From assembly GCF_050003625.1 (NCBI RefSeq), contig NC_134400.1:47109096-47173095 (forward strand): a stretch of 64,000 nt of DNA. Direction: 5' to 3'. The notes beneath the pieces were generated by a model. That model searched no databases. It had not been told where the DNA came from and saw only the letters and a program-made list of their open reading frames with translations. The position numbers were made by a program, and so were the translations under genes. Below are positions 22,306 through 33,040 of this stretch, piece after piece (within the stretch, counting starts at the first letter, position 1; the number at the start of each line of letters is the position of its first letter). This DNA is from Haematobia irritans (taxonomy: Eukaryota > Arthropoda > Insecta > Diptera > Muscidae).

Positions 22306-24585
22306 CCGAAATAATTCTCTTAGTAGAAAGAAAGAATTATGATATTGTTTTGCTACCAAAGAAACATGTTAATGAAATTACCAAACGAAGGTTTTTGTAC
22401 CTTTATTGAAATTTCATGAAGAATCCACGGAGAATATTTAATAAAAATAACGAAGAGATTTTTTCCGTGTATCCGAAATATAAGCCAATCGTATGATTTC
22501 ATTTCATTTAACCTCCAGATGTGGCAATTTTCATTAGATTTGACTGATTAGAAGACTATAGCTTGATCAGGTCAAGGATATATGCTTTTTTGGTGTTGCC
22601 ACTTTCTATCCCTAGTGGTCACATCTGGGACCATCTATCTTAAATAAATTTACCAAATTTCCATGACCGTTCCATAACCATCCTTCGCCCTATTATTTAA
22701 TCTTTCAGCTGTTGTTTTGAGGAAGGAACAACAAAAAAAACACGTACAGGTTTTTTTTTGCTATTCTATTTTTATTCTATCTCCATGCACCATCCCTGGA
22801 GGAAAAAAAGTAGGAATTTTTTATGCAATCCTGTTTCGTTTTTTTTTGTGATCGGCTACATTTACTTCCTTACTGGAATGGATTCTAATGGTACTGCATA
22901 AACATAAAAATCATGTTTAATGCCTGCTATCACTCCTTCTTTGGATGCCGCTCCTATAGCTAGCTAAGATGGTGGATTGTTATCATCATCTTGCTGGTGG
23001 TTTGGGATATTACCAACTTAGTTTCTGGCATATTTCAATTTTGTTGTTGTCTTGTTTGTTGTTTTTGCGTTCATTGGTTTGATTCACTTAATAGTTTTCT
23101 ATGGCATGAAAGTTCAGTAAACCCTGGTGTTGTTGCCAGTGTTTTGCCTTTAGGCCAATGATTGCGGTGTGCGGAATGAGCAAATATTAGACCATCGTAA
23201 GCCAAACCTTGAACACATGGCCACATCCAGATGATATTTCTGATACTTGCTGCAAACATTGGACAACAAAAGAATGTTGGGGAGAATGTTTTCCCAGACA
23301 ATGCCGGCTGGATGTTTACTAAGCTTACCAAAAGGAGAAAATAAAAGGTAAGAAGGATTGATGCTTGGGTACTCTTCATTAGGACCCAGCGAAAAAGCGT
23401 TGCCAAACAAGCAATGAAAATGTGGTGTTTGGATCCAGAACTTATACCAAATCTGATCAGAAGCAATGAATTTTACACGGGCTTGTCATAAGATGGAAGT
23501 AGGGTGTCCAAAACCGACACCGGTTAACCGTATTCTATTACAAAAACCGATAACGGATAGAGAAAATAATCGCGAAAACCGGGCTTTGACCATTGACTAA
23601 CCGGTTTTCTGTTTGTCAATGAAATTTCTTTGTCATATGTATCTTCCGAAAAAAAAATGTTTTCCTTTGGAGTGAAATATTAGTCAAACGAAATTCAGCG
23701 TTGTTGTAAAGTCCTTTCTTAAAGAGCAAATAAACCCGAATTTATTGGAAGCGTTTCGATGATTGTCTCAAATTAATTCTATTTGCTTCTAAACAAAATT
23801 TTTAATCCGACATCCATCATCGGAAAACGAGTATTTTCTGAGTCATGTTTCATAAAAAATATACCAAAATATTGTTTGAAATCGGGGGCATTTTAACGGC
23901 ATTGCATTTCTTTTAATTTGCAGTTAACCTAACCTAAAGCAAAATGTTATTTTTGGATGGGGAACATGGAATATTTTTGCCGCAAAAAATTTGTTTCCTC
24001 GCCTAACATAAAATGTTTGTCGGAATCATATTCATAATGTCCGTGAAAATTAAATAGGTGCGACAAGCATGGTACATGCTCACCCACCAAAAATAATATT
24101 TTGCTCTAGGAGGTTTGATATTCTTTCTCTGGGTGTACAATGTAAAATATTGAAATTTGCTTGAATATCGTGAAGCAAATGGATTCTAAATATCACCTCA
24201 AGACGACCTTTTATGAAGTGAAAAATAAGTGCATCTTTGGAAGACCTTTTTTAGGTATATGTCTACTAAAGGTAATGACTTAGGAACAATTTCCACAGTT
24301 TTTTTGCTGGGAAATGGCATAAAAAAAGAAATTCTCCTGATGATAATAATGTAGTGAGCAAAATGTTACCTGAATAAAGATAAAATCGAATTTAGAGTAG
24401 AGCACTTACTCTATGCACAAACCCACTGTTTAAACACAATTTAAATTCTTCCAATATTCTACATGGAGAATGGCTTCGAAAAAATGATTCTCCTGAGAAT
24501 TTTTCAATGGACATTTGTTGAAATTGATAGTAAACTTTAGAGCAATTAGTCGAGGTAATAACCCACAACTTAAGTGCTATTTAAT
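22306..24585. other. low-copy region, no gene assigned
   Basis: 22540-23480 is among the least repetitive sequence of the window and slightly less AT-rich. The longest frame is 131 codons on the minus strand (23071-23466), with one hydrophobic stretch (ILLTFYFLLLVSLV). I recognise no domain, and no second exon or polyadenylation context supports it. 23850-24330 holds degenerate MITE fragments, including GGGGAACATGG/AACATAAAATGTTTG words related to the MITE at 57224 and a short CCTAACCTAA remnant at 23925. Confidence 0.35.
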
Positions 24586-24589
24586 TTTT

Positions 24590-24812
24590 AATCGTTACAC
24601 AAGAGTTACGATACGATCAGACTGGGCAAATATTTTGCAGAAATCATAAAAGAATTCGTCACCACAGTCAAACCAGCAAAAATTGCTAGCTCATATTTCA
24701 TGTATAACATCACGACAGGATGTTACTAAAAATATTACTAAAAGTTCTTCTGGAAAACAGTTTTATATTCATTTTCGTTAAATATTTGTCTAGTGTGGCC
24801 ATTACGGTTGCC
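24590..24812. repeat. MITE-J, degenerate copy
   Basis: It shares its layout with the better-preserved copy at 63593-63798. It has a GACTGGGCAAATATTTTGCAGAAATC left arm, a GTCACCACAGTCAAACCAG core, and a right arm AAATATTTGTCTAGTGTGGCC. The terminal repeats have diverged. Confidence 0.6.
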
Positions 24813-24923
24813 ACAGTTGGCAGAATTCTGATAGTTTCGGTAGATTTTGCAAAATATTCCTCTCTAAAAATTTAGAAATGGTTTTTTCTTCAATCATTAT
24901 TGTTGTATTTGATTTCAGCTTAA

Positions 24924-25145
24924 CCCTTTAATGCCCCATTTTTGTTTTGTCAGCTAATTAAATATTCCATATTAATGACATAAAAGCAAGAAAACTAATC
25001 AAGAAAAATGTATACGGAAAATTCAGTATATGCTGCAAAGGCTCTTGGACAGGTTCAACTAAGTTTTCTTTTTATTTTATTCATTTTTGTTGTCTTAAGG
25101 TGTGTTTTACTAAAAGATTCCTTATTTAATAAAGCATTGGGCATA
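24924..25145. mobile_element. piggyBac-type MITE, right end damaged
   Basis: It begins CCCTTTAATGCCCC after TTAA (24920-24923) and continues with GTCAGCTAATTAAATATTCC, as in the complete 231-bp copy at 62751-62981. It breaks off at GCATTGGGCAT (25145) without the closing GGG-TTAA. Confidence 0.65.
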
Positions 25146-25364
25146 CATTGACTAAACTATAAGTGTGGCTTAACCTACAGAGGAAAATAATGTATGTCAA
25201 ATTTATTTGGACAAAGCCCTATAGACTGCAAGATGGTTGGATGGACGCACGTTTCGGAATTACCACACTCCTCATCAGTATCCTGTAATTGATAATTATC
25301 AGAATAAATAATGGTGGTTCACTAAACCCAAAGTGAACCACACTTGAACCTACCGAAAAAATGC

Positions 25365-25612
25365 TGACAAAATTTTCTATAGAAGTAAAATTTGGACAAA
25401 ACTTTCTATAGAAAAAAATATTGACACAATTTTCTATAGAAATAAAATCTCGACACAATTTTCTATAGCACTAAAATTTTGAGAAAATTTTCTAGAGAAA
25501 TAAAATTTTTTTACAAAATTTTCTATAGAAATAAAAATTTTACAAAATTTTCTATAGAATTAAATGTGAACTAAATTTTCTATAGAAATAAATTTTTGAC
25601 AAAATCTTCTAC
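25365..25612. repeat. 29-bp minisatellite, short array
   Basis: About eight diverged copies of the ACAAAATTTTCTATAGAAAT-AAAATTTTG unit. This array stands alone here, while in HINE-B copies (19725, 36206, 49975) it sits just inside the left end. It is probably a relic of one. Confidence 0.8.
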
Positions 25613-26175
25613 ACACAAAAAAGTTTACTTGGATCAAAAGATGTTGACCTTCCCTTAAGGATTTTGGTATTGATTCTGAGCCAAAGATGCGGCTTCTTTA
25701 AAATAAAGAAATTTTTTAGCGACCTATTTGGCTTTATCATTCTCTTTTCGCGGTTTATTAATAAAGGTACTCACATACAATTAAATGCCAGTTTAAAAAT
25801 CCAAATTATAACGGATACTTCAAAGAAAAAAAATTTTTTCCTTTTCCAAAGACGCTAAATGCTCAAAATAAGTCTTAGCCTATGTGTGAATCTGAATCTG
25901 AATTAAATCTAAAGTTTCAATATTTCAGTTAATTTAAGGACAATTTCTTTAAATCAAAAATGTGCCTCTTTACTTTAAGGACGCAAATTTACAAAAATTG
26001 TCTCCTAAATTTAGTGAAAAAAACATTTTTTTTGAAGCAAAATTTTAATTGTAATTAATAAAATTAATTTTAAAATCTTAATGAAATTTGTCCTTAATAT
26101 TTTGTAAATTTCGCATCCTAAAATTAAGGTTGCGTAATCTTTAATATCACATAAATATTTTTTTCAGTGTATAGA
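25613..26175 (-). repeat. MITE-C/D-type element
   Basis: It contains GATTTTGGTATTGATTCTGAGCCAAAGATGCGG, the reverse complement of the TTTGGCTCGGAATCAATACC block of MITE-C. It ends in ATTTTTTTCAGTGTA, the family's terminal CAGTG. The middle is AT-rich and diverged. No gene. Confidence 0.5.
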
Positions 26176-27010
26176 AGATATGATATATTTGATATATTTT
26201 TCTGTGCTATAGTCAAGATCGTTGTGAAATTCTAAGTTCATATAGCGATGTCCGCCCGTCTGTTGAAATTATGCTAATTTTGTTATTGATGTAGTTCGGA
26301 AGGTATTGCAAATGAGTAATCTTAAACCACATGGTGGAACAAATTTCATCCGATTCCTTTGAAATTTGGTGAGAGATGTAGATGTAACCGCACTAAAAAA
26401 CTATTGGCCTAATATGATAGAATATGCAACGTAAATTTTAGGACATGAAATATACACAATATTAAGAACGAAATTCCTTAATATTATGACATTTTTATGA
26501 TCTTTGCTTCATCAATTTTTTCCATTGAATTAAAAAAAAAATGAATATAAACAAAACAAATTGCGTCCCTTTTTTGCAGTCGTATGTCTTTTAGAGAGGT
26601 CTGTGGAGTCGGAGGCTGAAGATTTTGCTGGAATCGTAACAATTGTTCTCGACTTCGGCCATTATATATTATATTTTTGTAAGTAAACATACATACATAC
26701 ATATTTACGGAAATGTTATTCATTGAGTTTTCAATCGCTCAATGACTCACAATTTTTAATTGTTATTGGCATATAAACTGATTTTCCGATTTGGTTTCTG
26801 GAGCGTTTAGGTTAGGTTAGTCTGGTTGTACCAAAAGTTCTACCATTTTTTGGCAGCCTGAAATGTTCATACCATTTGCAAGAATTTGGGATCGCTAATA
26901 AAATATTCAAAATATGAATCCTGTCGGTCTAGCTCTTGAGCGCATAGAAGCCTCGACATTCAATCCACTTTATGTTGGGGCAACAACATCAAATTATGTT
27001 AGTGTGTTTT
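26176..27010. repeat. HINE-B remnant and low-copy spacer
   Basis: 26215-26400 is a worn reverse HINE-B right end (GTTGTGAAATTCTAAGTTC, CCGCCCGTCTGTTGAAAT, GGTATTGCAAATGAG). 26400-26480 matches a MITE-D block (TATTAAG..GAAATTCCTTAATATT). 26480-26800 shows nothing recognisable, and a (TTAGG)3 remnant is at 26806-26821. Confidence 0.45.
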
Positions 27011-27203
27011 TATAGATATCGGCTATTTATACCCTGTGCCATATGTTTTGAACACCTAGAAGGAGACGAGATGGACACTTTGTGTATTTGGCAATAATGT
27101 TCAGGGCCGGCTCCTGAGTCGATCTAGCCATGCCCGTCTGTCTGATAACATATGTTTACCCTTCATCACTACTGTGGTACAGGGTATAATAAGTTTGTGC
27201 ATT

Positions 27204-27823
27204 CACTAAAAAAAAGCATGCCCGGTTCCAAAGATTTTGTCTTTACTTTAAAAATTCTGGTATTGATTCCGAGCCAAAGAAGCGCAGAATACCAGTAAGG
27301 ATACTTTTAAGACACAATTCTCTTTTAAATTTGGGTTTTGTGTACTTGCTTCTAGGAAGCAAATTTTAATTTTTCGTTTTTTCAGCTTTTTTTTTCTTTA
27401 TATGCTATCAAAGTCCTTTAAAAACAAGTTAACGACAACTTTTTTTTTCCAAATTAAGACTCTACGTCCAGTTTAAATTATGCTATGTTTCAAGTAAAAA
27501 ACGTCTTTAAAATAAAGTGTTGAAAAACATGTCCTATAATTGAACGATTTTTTGCTTTGTAGTCAGGATGCACAAATTGAAAGACAATTTCATTAATTTT
27601 AAAGAATTTTTCTGAATTATTAAAGTCAAGTTGACCTTAGTCCAAATATTTTTTCTTTCATGTTATGACATCCATTTTTAAGTGAAATCACTTAATTATA
27701 AGGACAATACGACTTCATTGAAAAGTTTATCGAATTTTGGACCAGGAAAAAAATGTGTCTTCTATGCTAAGCAAATTTTGCATTCGTATTTTAAAAACAT
27801 GAACGACAATATTTTTTTCAGTG
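27204..27823 (-). mobile_element. MITE-C nested in HINE-A
   Basis: A 620-bp element with ends CACTAAAAAAAAGCATGCCC and, inverted, CACTGAAAAAAATATTG. Without it the flanks GTGCATT | TTTGTATGTAACGCC rejoin to the HINE-A sequence GTGCATTTGTA.GTAACGCC (compare 54678), leaving a 2-bp TT duplication. The order of internal blocks is the reverse of 43845-44498. Confidence 0.8.
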
Positions 27824-28393
27824 TTTGTATGTAACGCCAAGAAGGAAAAGTCTGAGACCCATCGTTTAGTATACCGATCGTCTTAGAATTAAATTCTGAG
27901 TCGATTTAGCGATGTCTGTCTGTCTGTCTCTCCCTCCGTCTGTCTATCTGTTCATGTATTTTTGTGCGCAAAGTAAAGGTCGCAGTTTAAGTCCCATCGT
28001 CCTCAAATTTAGAATAGGGTCGTTTTTGGGACAAAGACAATCGCTATTGATTTTGCAAAATATCAGCCAAATCGGGTCAGATTTGAATATAGCTCTCATA
28101 TATATCTTTCGTCCGATTTAGACTCATATGACAACAGAGGCCAAAGTTTACTACCAATTTTCGTGAAATTTTGCATAAAGAGTAGAATTGACATTCTACC
28201 AATGCTTGGTAAATTTGATTGAAATCGGTCCATATTTAGATATAGCTCCCATATATATCTTTCGCCCGATTTGCACTTGTATGACATCAAAAGCCAGAGT
28301 TTTGCCGTGATTTGCTTTAAATTTTGCACGAGAGGTACGTTTAATGGTATAGTTCTGTGTGGCAAATTTGGCTAAAATCGGTTCAGATTTATG

Positions 28394-28420
28394 CTAACCA
28401 TTGCACCACGGTGGCTCCCG
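28394..28420 (-). repeat. isolated SINE head
   Basis: GCTAACCATTGCACCACGGTGGCTCCC is the first ~27 bp of the SINE (A-box region) on the minus strand with none of the body. It lies between a HINE-A unit and the HINE-A left end. Confidence 0.75.
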
Positions 28421-28510
28421 TCTGCATGGTGGTGAAGGGTATAATATAGTCGGCCCCGCCCCATTTTAGACTTTACTTACTTGTTTTTGTTTTTTTTTTT
28501 AAATTTTGTG

Positions 28511-29480
<970 letters not shown>

Positions 29481-29800
29481 TATGCAATTTGCGTCAAATA
29501 TGAAAATTAGAGCTCGTTTGCACACAGAAATAAATAAGATAATTTATATCGGTCCATTTTTTGGTGGATAGTATACCTTAGAATTAGAAATGAGTGTTAT
29601 TAAAATGCTATTTAGTAGTATTACCCGGAGTCTAGGCTGATGAAATATGCTGTAGTTGGAGTCGAGCAAAATTGGCTCGACGTCACAGCCCTGCTTTAAA
29701 CTAAGGCAAATTTTCCTTAAATTAAAGAAAAACATATTTGATTTTAAGAAATCGTCTTTAAATTAACTGATATAGTGCATCTTGAATAGATTTAAGAAAA
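29481..29800. repeat. spacer with MITE-D-like remnant
   Basis: AT-rich, with TAAATTAAAGAAAAACATATTTGATTTTAAGAA words as in 39230-39260. No gene is seen. Confidence 0.4.
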
Positions 29801-31250
29801 AACAAGTATATACGGCCGCAAGTTCGGCCAGGCCGAATCTTATGTACCCACCTCCATGGATTGCGTAGAAACTTCTACGAAAGACTGTCATCCACAATCG
29901 AATTACTTGGGTTGTGGTATCTTAAAACTTCTTATTCCTGCATGGTTGTTGGATACCATATACTAACATCACGTACCAAATTTCAACCGAATGGGAAGTA
30001 TTTTGCTCTTCCAAGGGGCTCTGGAGGTCAAATCTGGGGATCGGTTTATATGGGGCCTATATATAATTATGGACCGATATCGACCAATTTTTGCATGGGA
30101 GTTTGAGGCCATATATTAACACCACGTACCAAATTTCAACTGAATCAGATGAATTTTGGTCTTCCAAGAGGTTCCGGAGGTCAAATCTGGTGATCGGTTT
30201 ATATAGGGGCTATATATAATTATGAGCCGATGTGGACCAATTTCTGCATGGTTGTTAGAGACCAAATACTAACATCACGTACCAAATTTCAGCCATATCG
30301 GATGAAATTTGCTTCTCTTAGAGGCCTCGCTTGCCAAATCGGGGGATCGGTTTATATGGGGGCTATATATAATTATGGACCGATGTGGACCAATTTTTGC
30401 ATGGTTGTTCGAGACCATATACTAACACCATGTACCAAATTTCAGCCGGATCGGATGAAATTTGCTTCTCTTAGAGGCCTCGCAAGCCAAATCGGGGGAT
30501 CGGTTTATATGGGGGCTATATATAATTATGGACCGATGTGGACCAATTTTTGCATGGTTGTTATATGGTCTCTAACTGACACCATGTACCAAATTTCAGC
30601 CGGATCGGATGAAATTTGCTTCTCTTAGGGGCCTCGCAAGCCAAATCGGGGGATCGGTTTATATGGGGGCTATATATAATTATGGACCGATGTGGACCAA
30701 TTTTTGCATGGTTGTTAGAGACCATATACTAACACCATGTACCAAATTTCAGCCGGATCGGATGAAATTTGCTTCTCTTAGGGGCCTCGCAAGCCAAATC
30801 GGGGGATCGGTTTATATGGGGGCTATATATAATTATGGACCGATGTTGACCAATTTTTGCATGGTTGTTAGAGACCATATACTAACACCATGTACCAAAT
30901 TTCAGCCGGATCGGATGAAATTTGCTTCTCTTAGAGGCCTCGCAAGCCAAATTTTGGGGTCCGTTTATATGGGGGCTATACGTAAAAGTGGACCGATATG
31001 GCCCATTTGCAATACCATCCGACCTACATCAATAACAACTACTTGTGCCCAGTTTCAAGTCGATAGCTTGTTTCGTTCGGAAGTTAGCGTGATTTCAACA
31101 GACGGACGGACGGACATGCTCAGATCGACTCAGAATTTCACCACGACCCAGAATATATATACTTTATGGGGTCTTAGAGCAATATTTCGATGTGTTACAA
31201 ACGGAATGACAAAGTTAATATACCCCCCATCCTATGGTAGTGGGTATAAA
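29801..31250 (+). mobile_element. HINE-B, well-preserved copy with regular 153-bp array
   Basis: Left end AACAAGTATATACGGCCG. The unit GGACCGATGT(G/T)GACCAATTTTTGC recurs at about 30378, 30531, 30684 and 30838, a spacing of 153-154 bp. The central units are almost identical, so the array was homogenised recently. The right end is GGACCGATATGGCCCATTTG, AACAGACGGACGGACGGAC, ATCGACTCAGAATTTCACC, GAATATATATACTTTATGGGG, then ATGGTAGTGGGTATAAA. The 132- and 228-codon frames across the array reflect a unit length divisible by three, not selection on a protein. Confidence 0.85.
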
Positions 31251-32065
31251 AAAAACGCTTCAAGTATAGGCCAAGATTTATTTGGAGAGTTTTGAATCTT
31301 TGGTTAAAAGTTTTTTTTTTGTTTTTTTTTTTTTTTAATTAAGAACACTTGTTTTTATAATTTGAAGTTTTAAACTGGCATTTATTTGCATGTGAGTAGC
31401 TTTATTAATACATAGCAAAACAAAAAAATACAACTTTCAAAAATGAGTTATCTATCCTAATTTTAATTTTATTGATCCTATTTTTAACCTATCTGGTGGT
31501 TAAAATTTTTTTTTTTTGTTAAAAGAAGCCACATCTTTGATTCGGAATCAATATCAAAATCCTAAAGAGAAGATCAAAAACTACATTGAAATAAACAATG
31601 AACCCACCATGAAAGAAAATTTTAAGTTATTTTCTGAAAAAATAAATTAATTTTAGAACATTTTAACTAAACTGTATTAGAAACGCAGATGTCACGTCGA
31701 TTTCACAAAAATAAGTAAATAATTTTCGACAAATTGAAGAAAACTTATTCGACATAATTCATTTTTTTTTCACTTGTTAAAGCAAATGTCCATGTTTGAA
31801 GGAAAAAATGGGAGTTCAAAATTGCAAAAATGTCTTTAGTATCATACGAAGTTTATGATACAAATTATTAGAAATTCTGACCTATTTTAAAGGAGACACG
31901 AATTTAGTTAATCTTTATGCTTCATTTGTGTTTAATTTTCTCCTCTGTTTTAGTTAATTTAACTAACGTAAGCAAAAAATTATAAAAATCATGAAAACTT
32001 TCTTAAAACGTAATAATTCCATGAACTAAAATAGAATTAATTTGGCTTTAGTGAAATATAGGGTT
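31251..32065. repeat. MITE-D/E remnants
   Basis: 31500-31600 carries the inverted AAGAAGCCACATCTTTGATTCGG..CAATATCAAAATCC block of the MITE-C/D group. 31600-32065 is MITE-E: GTATTAGAAACGC.GATGTCACG..GATTTCACAAAAATAAGTAAAT, GTTAATTTAACTAACGTAAG, then GAAATATAGGGTTCACTTTA. It parallels 39480-39935 and 61815-62290. No coding sequence. Confidence 0.55.
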
Positions 32066-32769
32066 CACTTTACTTGGCTCCTGGACAAGCTCATAGGTAG
32101 TTCGTGGGAAATATCTTTCTTTGACATTTGCAGTGTTGTTTTTTAAGCTTTACGTTTATTTTTTGACAGTTGACATATTTATGTTTTGTTGTTGTGAATG
32201 TTTAATTTGATGCTGGAGCCCATCATCCTCATTCACATGACCAGCATCATTATTCTCCACTAGCCAATGATAGTCACACAATTCTTGGAGACGTTTTATT
32301 ATCAAACAGTGAAGTGTGTGTTTTTCTTCCTTGCTGTTGGGAATCTGTCAATTTGCCTTAAAGACAATATAAACTTTCAACAGCTTCAATAAAGAAATAA
32401 AACGGGAGAAATACAATCGGCCATATAGGCAGAATAAGAAATAAATAAAACTCTAAACTGATGATCATACTGGCGTTAGCGTTGATATTCTCAACTGCTA
32501 CTTATGGCTGGTCTAGGTTCGGTATTAGAAAAAGAGTTTGGTTTGGTCATTACACCCTCCACAATAGAATTGGGGAATATAGACTAAGATGTGGTCAACA
32601 GAGATGGTCTGTATCAAACTCTTTTAGGTTTGCGACTGTCGCAAAGTTGTAAACGTCGTAAATGTCACATACGCATCGTAAATGTAGAAAAAGTAACAAA
32701 AGTCGCAAACAGAAAATACTTTATTCGCGTCAGCTAGGCAGCGAATTCGATGATATCCAAGACGGTGGT
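32066..32769. other. low-copy spacer
   Basis: No gene recognised. 32630-32720 carries several CGCAAA/GTCGCAAA words (GGTTTGCGACTGTCGCAAAG) that recur on the far side of the LINE fragment at 33085-33165. Confidence 0.35.
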
Positions 32770-33040
32770 ATGTGCGAAGAAATTTCAATTCTTAGGAATG
32801 TTCACAATTTTCGGTTTTAGTCTCCACACTTTCCCTATTACCGTTTGCACGAGTTCAGGGTTACCGTGGATTTTCTCGTCCTTTCTTAGCTTTAAGTTCA
32901 GTCTCCTGTCCAATATAAGCCCAAGGTATTTTGCACACTCACCAACGGGAATTTCGATACCACCTAAGAAAATAGGCTTGATCATGGGAAAACTTTCACA
33001 AATTTCGGCAGAAACTCACAGCGAATGCTGTCAAACTAAA
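32770..33040 (-). pseudogene. LINE reverse-transcriptase C-terminal fragment
   Basis: On the minus strand the frame gives AEICESFPMIKPIFLGGIEIP followed by AKYLGLILDRRLNLKL and later VWRLKPKIV. The (V/A)KYLG.ILDR.L.WK block and the ..W.L.PKI. stretch are typical of the region after the reverse-transcriptase palm in RNase H-bearing non-LTR retrotransposons. About 20 residues between the two blocks (normally an ANxALxxCKRAIG-like segment) are missing. The fragment is isolated, truncated at both ends, and probably from the same LINE family as 46890-49615. Confidence 0.7.

Larger units (their letters stand above)
27012..28482 (-). mobile_element. HINE-A, reverse copies (one fragment plus one element) with nested MITE-C
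   Basis: 27012-27150 is a reversed HINE-A right end of the type seen at 4260-4372 (ACACCTAGAAGGAGACGAGA). A second right end opens at about 27157 (ACCCTTCATCACTACTGTGGTACAGGGTATA), is split by MITE-C at 27204-27823, and resumes with TTGTATGTAACGCCAAGAAGG. A (CTGT)n tract follows at 27915, then two or three 153-bp-type units, then the left end GGTGAAGGGTATAATATAGTCGGCCCCGCC at about 28430-28480. Confidence 0.75.

Noticed and set aside
30230..31295. 132- and 228-codon frames with repeated MGAIYNYGP motifs (also at 50180-50737, 50759-51208, 20162-20455, 37164-37469)
   Set aside because: They follow the 153-bp (51-codon) tandem units of HINE-B. The unit length is divisible by three, so one frame stays open without selection. 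The same DNA is equally open on the other strand in places.
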